Assembly (NCBI GenBank): GCA_039920165.1
Contig: JBDSEG010000113.1
Location: 1 to 5,105, forward strand
DNA from: JBDSEG01 sp039920165
GTDB lineage: Bacteria > Pseudomonadota > Gammaproteobacteria > Burkholderiales > Burkholderiaceae_C
Direction of reading: 5' to 3'
Length of the DNA stretch: 5,105 nt
In this document: one piece after another, positions 1 through 5,105 of the stretch
Numbering within the stretch: position 1 is the stretch's first letter
Layout: each line of letters opens with the position of its first letter
Notes under the pieces: model-generated
Told to the model about the DNA's origin: nothing
What the model saw: the letters and a program-made list of their open reading frames with translations, nothing else
Databases searched by the model: none
Translations under genes and position numbers: made by a program

Positions 1-1121
1 AAGCACGCACCGCGCTGCGCGAGCGCGGCTATGCGCTCGTCGTCGAGGGTTATATGGACGTGGTCGCGCTGGCGCAGGCGGGCTTCGGCAATGCGGTTGC
101 GACACTGGGAACGGCTTGCACGGCGGAGCATGTGCACAAGCTGCTGCGATTTACCGACAGCATCGTCTTCAGCTTCGACGGCGACGCCGCGGGCCGGCGC
201 GCCGCGGGTCGTGCGCTGGAGGCGAGCCTGCCTCACGCGAGCGATACGCGCAGCATCAAGTTCCTGTTCCTGCCCACCGAGCACGATCCCGATTCGTATG
301 TGCGCGAGCTCGGCGCCGAGGCCTTCGAGCGCTGCGTCTCGCAATCGGTACCGCTGTCGCGCCAGATCGCGCAGACCGCCGCCGAAGATTGCGACCTCGA
401 CACCGCCGAGGGCCGATCGCACATGCTCGCCAATGCGCGAGTGCTGTGGGCCGCGCTGCCCGATGGCGGCCTCAAGCGCCAGATGCTGGGCGAGCTTGCC
501 GCGCTCGGCCGGCTGCCGCTCGACGATCTGGCGACGCTGTGGCAGCCGGCCGCTGCGCCGACGCGCGCAGCGGGCGCGCCAGCGGCGGCGCATCGCGCGG
601 CGCCCGCCCGTGCCGTTGCCGGCGGCACATCCGCCAACCGCGCGCGTCGCATCAGCACGGGCATCGCGACCCTGCTCGACCGTGCAATCTGGCTGCTCGT
701 GCACCACAGCGAACTGTGGGATGCGCTCGACTCGCCGGCACACGCCACGCTTGCCGCCCAGCCCGCACCGTACGACGCCCTTTTCGGCTGCATCGAGCGC
801 ACGCTGCACGAACACGGCCCGGTGGCGCCGGCTGCCCTGCTTGCCGAGTTGGGCGCTCAGGCCGAGGGCGATGCGGCGCAGCTCGCGGTGGCGCGCATCG
901 CGGCCTTTCACGCGCCGCAGGCCGAGCCGACGGCCGAACTTCAACCGCGCGGCGAACTCGAGCGCGTGCTGACGCGGATCCGGCTGCAGATGATCGAGGA
1001 GGAACTGCAGCGCCTGTTCGAGTCGGGCGCGCTCTCGCCCGACGCGCAGGTGCGCAGCCGCCAGCTCATGAGCCTGCGCTCGACGCTGAAGGCGCAGGCG
1101 GCGAGCCCCGTCGCCGGGTAG
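1..1121 (+). CDS. dnaG: DNA primase DnaG, 3' part (5' end outside window)
   Basis: DnaG synthesises the RNA primers for lagging-strand replication and is recruited by the DnaB helicase. The reading frame is open from base 3 and gives 372 residues before TAG. Relative to E. coli DnaG (581 aa) roughly 250 N-terminal residues are missing, that is the zinc-binding domain and the first part of the polymerase core. The TOPRIM motifs are clear: EGYMDVVALAQAGFGNAVAT at visible residues 15-34 with the catalytic Glu at 15, and FSFDGDAAGRRAAGRALE with the metal-binding DGD at 59-61. DPDSYVRELGAEAF follows. An Ala/Pro-rich linker (about 182-215) leads into a C-terminal helical helicase-binding domain (about 216-372) ending in RSRQLMSLRSTLKAQAA, as in other proteobacterial primases. 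The gene looks intact to its natural end. The rpoD gene that commonly follows dnaG is not downstream; a cyclase gene starts 32 nt later. Identification is firm; only the 5' end is unseen. Confidence 0.96.
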   Translation, partial: ARTALRERGYALVVEGYMDVVALAQAGFGNAVATLGTACTAEHVHKLLRFTDSIVFSFDGDAAGRRAAGRALEASLPHASDTRSIKFLFLPTEHDPDSYVRELGAEAFERCVSQSVPLSRQIAQTAAEDCDLDTAEGRSHMLANARVLWAALPDGGLKRQMLGELAALGRLPLDDLATLWQPAAAPTRAAGAPAAAHRAAPARAVAGGTSANRARRISTGIATLLDRAIWLLVHHSELWDALDSPAHATLAAQPAPYDALFGCIERTLHEHGPVAPAALLAELGAQAEGDAAQLAVARIAAFHAPQAEPTAELQPRGELERVLTRIRLQMIEEELQRLFESGALSPDAQVRSRQLMSLRSTLKAQAASPVAG

Positions 1122-1153
1122 GGTCGACGAATGCCGCGGGCTAAACTTCTGCG

Positions 1154-2110
1154 ATGACCCAGATCGTCGAGCGCACCATCCTGTTTGCCGATCTGCGCGG
1201 CAGCACGGCGCTGTACGAAAAGCTCGGCAATGCCGAGGCGAGCGCGGTGGTGACGCAAAGCGTGGCGCTGATGGGGCGTGTCGTCGATGCGCTGGGCGGG
1301 CGCGTCGTCAAGACGCTCGGCGACGGCCTGATGGCGATGTTCGACGGGCCCGCCGCCGCCGTGGCGTCGGCCGACGAGATGCACGAAACGCTCGAGCGAA
1401 TCGGCGATCCGGTGAGCAACAGCATCGCGATGGCGGCGCGCATCGCCGCGCTCAAGCTGCAGGTCGGGGTAGCCGTGGGTGAAGTGGTCGAGATGGGCGG
1501 CGACGTTTTCGGCGACGCCGTCAATATCGCCGCGCGGCTGCTCGACCACGCCGGCGACAACGAGACGCTCGTCACCGCGGGCGTACTCGGCGGATTGCCG
1601 CAAGCCGAGCAGGCGCGCTTTCGCAGCCTGGACCGAATGCAGCTGCGTGGCCGGGTCGAGCCTGTACACGTGCATCTGCTGGAAGCTCAGCGCTTGGGCG
1701 ATACCACCGCCACCGCATTCGGCGGCATCGTGCCGACCGCGCCGGACCCCGAGGGCATCCGCCTGGTCTGGCTCGACCTGAACTGCATCTACGCCGGTGC
1801 GAGTCTGCCCGTCGTGCTGGGACGCAGCCCGCAGGCGACCTACTGCATCGACGACACCCGCGTCTCGCGCTCGCATGCGCGACTGGACTGGCACGGCGGC
1901 ACGTTCCAGCTTACCGACCTCAGCTACAACGGGACCTTCGTGCTGTTCGACCACGACCCCGACATCATCAGCCTGCGTCGCGGCAGCTGCACGCTGCACG
2001 GCAACGGTGTGATCGGCCTGGGCGCGCCGCCCACCGACCCGCTCGGGCCGCGGGTGCGCTTCGAGGTCATGAAATTCGCCGATACCCAACCGCGCGGTCT
2101 TCCCGCGTGA
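1154..2110 (+). CDS. Class III adenylate/guanylate cyclase fused to a C-terminal FHA domain
   Basis: Predicted soluble 318-aa protein that makes cAMP from ATP and binds phosphothreonine partners through an FHA domain. The cyclase domain (about 5-178) has FADLRGSTALYEK with first metal Asp D13, VVKTLGDGLMAMF with adenine-specifying K53 and second metal Asp D57, and GDVFGDAVNIAARLL with D117, transition-state N124 and R128. By alignment to mammalian and mycobacterial class III enzymes, these are the six canonical residues of an active adenylate rather than guanylate cyclase. The FHA domain (about 200-306) has LGR (R224), SRSH at 238-241 and DLSYNGTF with N259-G260-T261. No signal peptide or membrane segment is visible, so it should be cytosolic. 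The ATG at 1154 is chosen because the catalytic domain begins at once; its own Shine-Dalgarno is poor, but an 8-codon reading frame (1131-1157) preceded by AGGG overlaps it as ATGA. The 3' end overlaps hemH by 4 nt. The kinase or phosphoprotein partner is not in the window. cAMP specificity is inferred. Confidence 0.92.
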   Translation: MTQIVERTILFADLRGSTALYEKLGNAEASAVVTQSVALMGRVVDALGGRVVKTLGDGLMAMFDGPAAAVASADEMHETLERIGDPVSNSIAMAARIAALKLQVGVAVGEVVEMGGDVFGDAVNIAARLLDHAGDNETLVTAGVLGGLPQAEQARFRSLDRMQLRGRVEPVHVHLLEAQRLGDTTATAFGGIVPTAPDPEGIRLVWLDLNCIYAGASLPVVLGRSPQATYCIDDTRVSRSHARLDWHGGTFQLTDLSYNGTFVLFDHDPDIISLRRGSCTLHGNGVIGLGAPPTDPLGPRVRFEVMKFADTQPRGLPA

Positions 2111-3198
2111 GTTTTCAACCCGAACCCGAGCACCGCCACGAGAGCGCACCGCGCACCGCGGTCTTGCTGTGCAACCTCGGAACGCCCGACGATCCGAGCC
2201 CGGCGGCGGTACGCCGCTATCTGGCGCAGTTTCTGAGCGACCGGCGCGTCATCGAGATCCCGCGCGTGCTGTGGTGGTGGATCCTGCACGGCGTCATCCT
2301 GCGCGTGCGACCGGCGAAATCGGCGGCCAAATATGCTCGGATCTGGACTGCCGAAGGCTCGCCGCTCAAGGTCTGGACCGCGAAGCAGGCCACGCTGCTC
2401 GGCGGCTATCTCGGCCAGCGCGGCCATCGCGCCGACGTGCGCTATGCGATGCGCTACGGCAACCCGTCGATCGCGAGCGTGCTCGACGCGTTGAAGCGCG
2501 ACGGCGCGACGCGCGTGCTGGTACTGCCGATGTATCCGCAATATGCCTGCGCGACCAGCGCGAGCACCTTCGACGCGGTCTACCAGTGGGCGGCGCGGAC
2601 GCGCACGGTGCCTGAGCTGCGCTTCGTCAACCGCTTCCACGACGACGCCGCTTATATCGACGCGCTGGCCAAACGCGTCAACGACTACTGGATGCAGCAC
2701 GGCCGCGGCGACAAGCTGGTGCTGAGCTTTCACGGCCTGCCGCAGCGCACGCTTACGCTCGGCGATCCCTACCACTGCGAATGCCAGAAGACCGCGCGCC
2801 TGCTCGGCGAGCGGCTGTCGCTGCGCCCCGGCCAGCTCGAAGTCACGTTCCAGAGCCGGCTCGGTCGGGCGCAGTGGCTGCAGCCCTATACCGAGCCGAC
2901 GCTGGTCGCCCTCGCGCGTGCCGGCACCAAGCGCGTCGACGTGATGTGCCCGGGCTTTCCGGCCGATTGCCTGGAGACGCTCGAAGAGATCGATATCGAG
3001 GCGCGCCAGGCTTTTTTGCAGGCGGGCGGCAGCGAGTTCCACTATATCGACTGCCTCAACAACCGGCACGAAGGCATCGCCGCGCTGGCCGCGCTGGCGA
3101 TCCGCCACATGCAGGGCTGGCCGACGACGGTGCCGTTCGACCCCGCCGAAGGCGAAGCGACGAAAGCGCGGGCGGTCCGGCTCGGCGCGCGCGCCTGA
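2107..3198 (+). CDS. hemH: Ferrochelatase (protoporphyrin ferrochelatase)
   Basis: HemH inserts Fe2+ into protoporphyrin IX, the last step of protoheme synthesis, in the cytosol or loosely at the membrane. The 363-aa product is of usual length for proteobacterial enzymes. Visible family signatures are LLCNLGTPDDPSPAAVRRYL near the N-terminus (20-39), IWTAEGSPL (79-87), VLVLPMYPQYACATSAS (137-153), LSFHGLPQRT with the catalytic/metal-binding His209, CECQKTARLLGERL (224-237), TFQSRLGRAQWLQPYTEPT (247-265) and MCPGFPADCLETLEEI with the active-site Glu290. An aromatic/hydrophobic stretch (WWWILHGVILRVR, 56-68) probably forms the active-site lip and membrane contact. The start is a GTG whose last two bases lie in the TGA stop of the cyclase gene (GTGA). 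No later ATG or GTG precedes the first conserved block, and no Shine-Dalgarno is visible, so translation probably depends on coupling to the cyclase gene. The gene appears complete and intact. Confidence 0.96.
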   Translation: MSFQPEPEHRHESAPRTAVLLCNLGTPDDPSPAAVRRYLAQFLSDRRVIEIPRVLWWWILHGVILRVRPAKSAAKYARIWTAEGSPLKVWTAKQATLLGGYLGQRGHRADVRYAMRYGNPSIASVLDALKRDGATRVLVLPMYPQYACATSASTFDAVYQWAARTRTVPELRFVNRFHDDAAYIDALAKRVNDYWMQHGRGDKLVLSFHGLPQRTLTLGDPYHCECQKTARLLGERLSLRPGQLEVTFQSRLGRAQWLQPYTEPTLVALARAGTKRVDVMCPGFPADCLETLEEIDIEARQAFLQAGGSEFHYIDCLNNRHEGIAALAALAIRHMQGWPTTVPFDPAEGEATKARAVRLGARA

Positions 3199-3207
3199 CG
3201 CCCGCGC

Positions 3208-4110
3208 TCAGTCGTTCGCCGCCTCGCCGCGCGGCTCGACTGCCGCCATCGCTGCTGCCGAGGCATGCCGCAGCAGCGCCGCCGGCTGGTCGCCGTCCTG
3301 CGGAAACTGCGCGATGCCCACGCGCGCCGAAATCGCGACGCTGCTGCCGGCAACGCGGAACGGCCCGCGCAACGATTGCACCAGCTTGGCCGCGACGCGC
3401 TGCGCATCGGCGGGCGATTCGGTCGACGGCAGGAAGATTCCGAAGACGTCGGGGCCGATCGCCGCGACCACGTCGCTCGCCCGCACGCCAGCGCGCAGCC
3501 GCACCGCCACCTTGCGCCGGATAACATTCGCCGCCTCCAAGCCGTGTGCCTGCTGCACCGCCGGCAGGCCGTCGATGCGAAAGGCGAGGACGCCCACCGG
3601 CGCGGGCTCACGCTCGCGCAGCGCAAGCATCTGGCTCATATGCTCGATCAGCTGGCGGCGGTCGGGCAGTCCGGTCATGAGGTCGGTAGCGCGCGCCTTG
3701 GCGGCGTCGAATTCGAGCCGCTTGCGCGCGATGGCAAGCACGGTTCGCGAGGCCAGTGAGACCGCATCGGCGTGAACAATGACGTCCTGCACGCCGGTCT
3801 CGAGCAGGCGCAGCGCTTCGGCCTCGTCGATCGCCGGGACCCGAACCAGCACCGCGAATTCGCTGCAGGCTGCGGCGAAGGCGGGCCAGTCGAGCAGCTG
3901 GGTCACCGGCCGATCACCGAGCGAAAATACCGCTGCGTCGGCGCGCGCCGACCGCTCGGCCCAGGCCTGCAGGGAATCGATCGGGACGATCTCGATGCGC
4001 GAAAAACCCCTGGCCTGCACCGGCCCGGCGGGAGCCTCGGCGGCACCGGCTTCGGCCTGAACCCACAGCACCCGCAGCGGCTCGTCGTGGGGGTCGGGCG
4101 GTGGAATCAT
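3208..4110 (-). CDS. Degenerate receiver-GGDEF protein, likely catalytically inactive c-di-GMP-binding protein
   Basis: 300-aa protein from the ATG at 4110. Residues about 12-132 resemble a response-regulator receiver (LRVLWVQ for strand 1; EALRLLETGVQDVIV, then TVLAIARKRLE) but lack the acidic pocket, the phospho-acceptor Asp (VFSLG) and the conserved Lys (His113). Residues about 142-290 form a GGDEF fold: DLMTGLPDRRQL, FRIDGLPAVQQAHG and SARVGIAQFPQDG. The signature is GPDVF (219-223), so the second Gly and catalytic Glu are lost; the first metal Asp is Arg178 and the substrate-contact Asn is Gln186. RASD (210-213) sits at the exact spacing of the RxxD inhibitory site. A c-di-GMP receptor or scaffold role is therefore inferred; diguanylate cyclase activity is unlikely. 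No membrane segment is visible. Longer starts exist (ATG 4161, TTG 4170), but those extra codons are AT-richer with rare codons (TTA, CAA, AGG) and look like leader. None of the starts has a good Shine-Dalgarno. The stop lies 9 nt from that of hemH, convergently. Confidence 0.85.
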   Translation of the reverse strand: MIPPPDPHDEPLRVLWVQAEAGAAEAPAGPVQARGFSRIEIVPIDSLQAWAERSARADAAVFSLGDRPVTQLLDWPAFAAACSEFAVLVRVPAIDEAEALRLLETGVQDVIVHADAVSLASRTVLAIARKRLEFDAAKARATDLMTGLPDRRQLIEHMSQMLALREREPAPVGVLAFRIDGLPAVQQAHGLEAANVIRRKVAVRLRAGVRASDVVAAIGPDVFGIFLPSTESPADAQRVAAKLVQSLRGPFRVAGSSVAISARVGIAQFPQDGDQPAALLRHASAAAMAAVEPRGEAAND

Positions 4111-4173
4111 GCGGAAGCGGAGACTGCGAACTGGCGATACGACATGCCTGCTTTGTAACATCGTTTGCAATTC

Positions 4174-4195
4174 GGGCGACGCCGCGCTGCCGCCC
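4174..4195 (-). terminator. Weak GC-rich hairpin downstream of the broken binding-protein gene
   Basis: On the - strand, GGGCGGC (4195-4189) can pair with GTCGCCC (4180-4174) around an 8-nt loop, giving 7 pairs including one G-T wobble. It lies 15 nt after the TAG of the binding-protein pseudogene and before the GGDEF gene. No run of T follows, so it is a poor intrinsic terminator. In DNA this GC-rich the hairpin may be chance. Confidence 0.2.
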
Positions 4196-4209
4196 TGCGC
4201 AAGGGGGTC

Positions 4210-4982
4210 CTATTCCGGCAGGACACCGATCTCGCGCGTGATCGAAGTCCAGCGCGCGGACTCTGCGCGCAGAAACGCACCGAGCATCTGCGGGTTCATG
4301 CCCGCATCCACGATCGGCCCGATGGCGGCGATGCGTTCAACCACTTCCTTGTCGGCAAGCGGCCGGCCACCATCGCATCGACGTGCCCGCCTATCAGGTC
4401 CTGCGTTCCGACGCCGACGTTCGCATACGGGACGAGGTTGGCGCCCGCCCCAGTGCGGGCATTGAACAGCCGTGCAAGCATGCCGCTGAAGGTTCGCGGG
4501 CCTTCGTTGCCCAGCGTAAAGCTGCCCGCCTGCGCCTGGCTGCGCGCGACGAGGTCGTCGATCGTGCGCAGCGGCGACTCGGCGCGAACCAATGCGCCGA
4601 ATTGGCCGCGCACAACCAAGGCAACCGGGACGAAATCGCGCGCCGGACCGTAGGGAAGCGTATTGAACAGCAGCGGGTTGGTGATCAACGCCGCCGTGGT
4701 TGCGAAATAGAACGTGCTGCCGTCGGCCGATGACCGCGCTGCGGCCTGCGCGCCGATGGTGTTCTGCCCGCCCGGCTTGTTGTCGATCACGACCGCTTGA
4801 CCCCATTGGCGGGCCAGGCGCTCGCCGAGGATTCGCGCCACGTTGTCCGGGCCCGAGCCAGGCGGCTGCGACAAGATCCATCGAACGGGCTTGTCGGGCC
4901 AGCTTTGCGCCACCGTTCGTGGCGCGGCGACGAGCCGGGCGCTGCCCGCCAGAAGACACTGGAAATCGCGTCGGTTCAACAT
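4210..4982 (-). pseudogene. Bug/TctC-family tripartite tricarboxylate transporter substrate-binding protein, internally deleted and frameshifted
   Basis: Intact relatives are about 320-aa periplasmic proteins that bind carboxylates, often for a TctAB permease. From the ATG at 4982 the first frame gives MLNRRDF, a signal-like segment ending near TVAQ, then the typical mature start SWPDKPVRWILSQPPGSGPD, VVIDNKPGGQNTIGAQAAA, LITNPLLFNTLPYGPARDFV and DLIGGHVDAMVAG (to residue 207, about base 4362). Beyond this it loses resemblance and stops at residue 228 (base 4296). The normal C-terminus resumes at once in another frame: LADKEVVERIAAIG, then GAFLRAESARWTSITREIGV and TAG at 4210. The middle block of the family, about 70 residues including the proline-rich segment around DVPTVAESG and APAGTP, is absent. 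So about 200 nt, not a multiple of three, were lost near 4361. A truncated 228-aa product could be made but would lack most of the second lobe. The signal h-region is also unusually poor (Arg at 16 and 22). Assembly error is an alternative. Confidence 0.85.
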
Positions 4983-4990
4983 GCTCGGAT

Positions 4991-4997
4991 TCCCTTT
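4991..4997 (-). promoter_or_regulatory. Shine-Dalgarno of the Bug-type binding-protein gene
   Basis: AAAGGGA on the - strand, 8 nt before the ATG at 4982. It is the clearest ribosome binding site in the window. It supports 4982 as the original start, and shows that initiation signals survive although the gene body is broken. Confidence 0.7.
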
Positions 4998-5017
4998 CGA
5001 GTGAAGGCGCGCAGTGG

Positions 5018-5105
5018 TCAGGCGAGCGCTGCGCGCCGCGCATCCGGCAGCGCGAGAATTGCTTGGGCATCCGCCGCAGTGCCGAAGACATAGTGGTCGG
5101 GACGC
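5018..5105 (-). CDS. C-terminal end of a probable FAD-dependent aromatic hydroxylase (partial)
   Basis: Only the last 28 codons are inside the window: RPDHYVFGTAADAQAIL at the start and DARRAALA before TGA at 5018. The frame is open to the window edge. RPD-[H/G/R]-YV near the C-terminus is typical of FAD-binding_3 monooxygenases of the 3-(3-hydroxyphenyl)propionate hydroxylase (MhpA) and phenol hydroxylase type, where this thioredoxin-like C-terminal part ends the protein. It lies 35 nt upstream of the Bug-type binding-protein gene on the same strand, which fits an aromatic- or carboxylate-catabolic transcription unit. The call rests on a very short stretch. The stop and frame are clear; the family is moderately supported and the substrate cannot be stated. 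Confidence 0.5.
   Translation of the reverse strand, partial: RPDHYVFGTAADAQAILALPDARRAALA

Noticed and set aside
31..972. Long open + strand frame overlapping dnaG
   Set aside because: Its product is Arg/Ser/Cys-rich and low in complexity, as expected of an out-of-frame read of GC-rich coding DNA. The overlapping dnaG frame matches a known family throughout.
941..3108. Long open - strand frames opposite the cyclase and hemH (941-2149 and 1924-3108)
   Set aside because: Antisense shadow frames of high-GC genes. They show no family motifs, while the + strand frames contain complete catalytic signatures.
2781..3524. Open + strand frame running from inside hemH into the opposing GGDEF gene
   Set aside because: It crosses two well-supported genes in other frames and gives an Arg/Pro/Ala-rich product with no recognisable domain.
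3265..4158. Open + strand frames opposite the GGDEF gene (3265-3759, 3772-4158)
   Set aside because: They are antisense to a protein with clear receiver and GGDEF patterns, and have no motifs of their own.
4111..4175. Possible promoter for the GGDEF gene in the AT-richer patch (TTGCAA and TTACAA on the - strand)
   Set aside because: The two boxes are not at a usable spacing and no convincing -10 element pairs with either. The patch is only noted as likely leader DNA.
4210..5091. A single 293-aa - strand gene from 5091 to 4210
   Set aside because: Only its last 50 or so residues (LADKEVVERI onward) resemble a protein family. The upstream part is out of frame with the binding-protein homology and overlaps the hydroxylase end, so it is the 3' frame of the broken gene extended by chance.

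Overview
The window is very GC-rich and densely coded, with short gaps between genes. It reads as a chromosomal segment of a proteobacterium, most likely a betaproteobacterium of the Burkholderiales. That is an inference. It rests on a proteobacterial-type DnaG C-terminus and ferrochelatase, and on a Bug/TctC-type periplasmic binding-protein gene, a family greatly expanded in Burkholderiales. No rRNA, tRNA, CRISPR array, insertion sequence or prophage gene was seen.

Left half (+ strand, about 1-3198): the 3' two-thirds of dnaG (primase TOPRIM core and helicase-binding domain), then a soluble class III nucleotide cyclase fused to a C-terminal FHA domain, then hemH (ferrochelatase). The gaps are 32 nt (dnaG to cyclase) and a 4-nt GTGA overlap (cyclase to hemH), so the three may be co-transcribed and the last two translationally coupled. 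The cyclase keeps all six canonical catalytic residues of an adenylate cyclase, and the FHA domain keeps its phosphothreonine-binding signature.

Right half (- strand, about 5105-3208): the last 28 codons of a probable FAD-dependent aromatic hydroxylase, then a broken Bug-type solute-binding-protein gene, then a degenerate receiver-GGDEF protein whose stop codon lies 9 nt from the hemH stop (convergent). The binding-protein gene has lost about 70 codons internally and changes frame at the junction. The GGDEF protein has lost its catalytic residues (GPDVF instead of GGDEF) but keeps an RxxD inhibitory-site motif at the canonical spacing, so it looks like a c-di-GMP receptor rather than a synthase.

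The most notable points are the cyclase-FHA/hemH coupling, the catalytically dead but I-site-positive GGDEF protein facing it, and the deletion-plus-frameshift pseudogene. No wholly new multi-gene system is evident.
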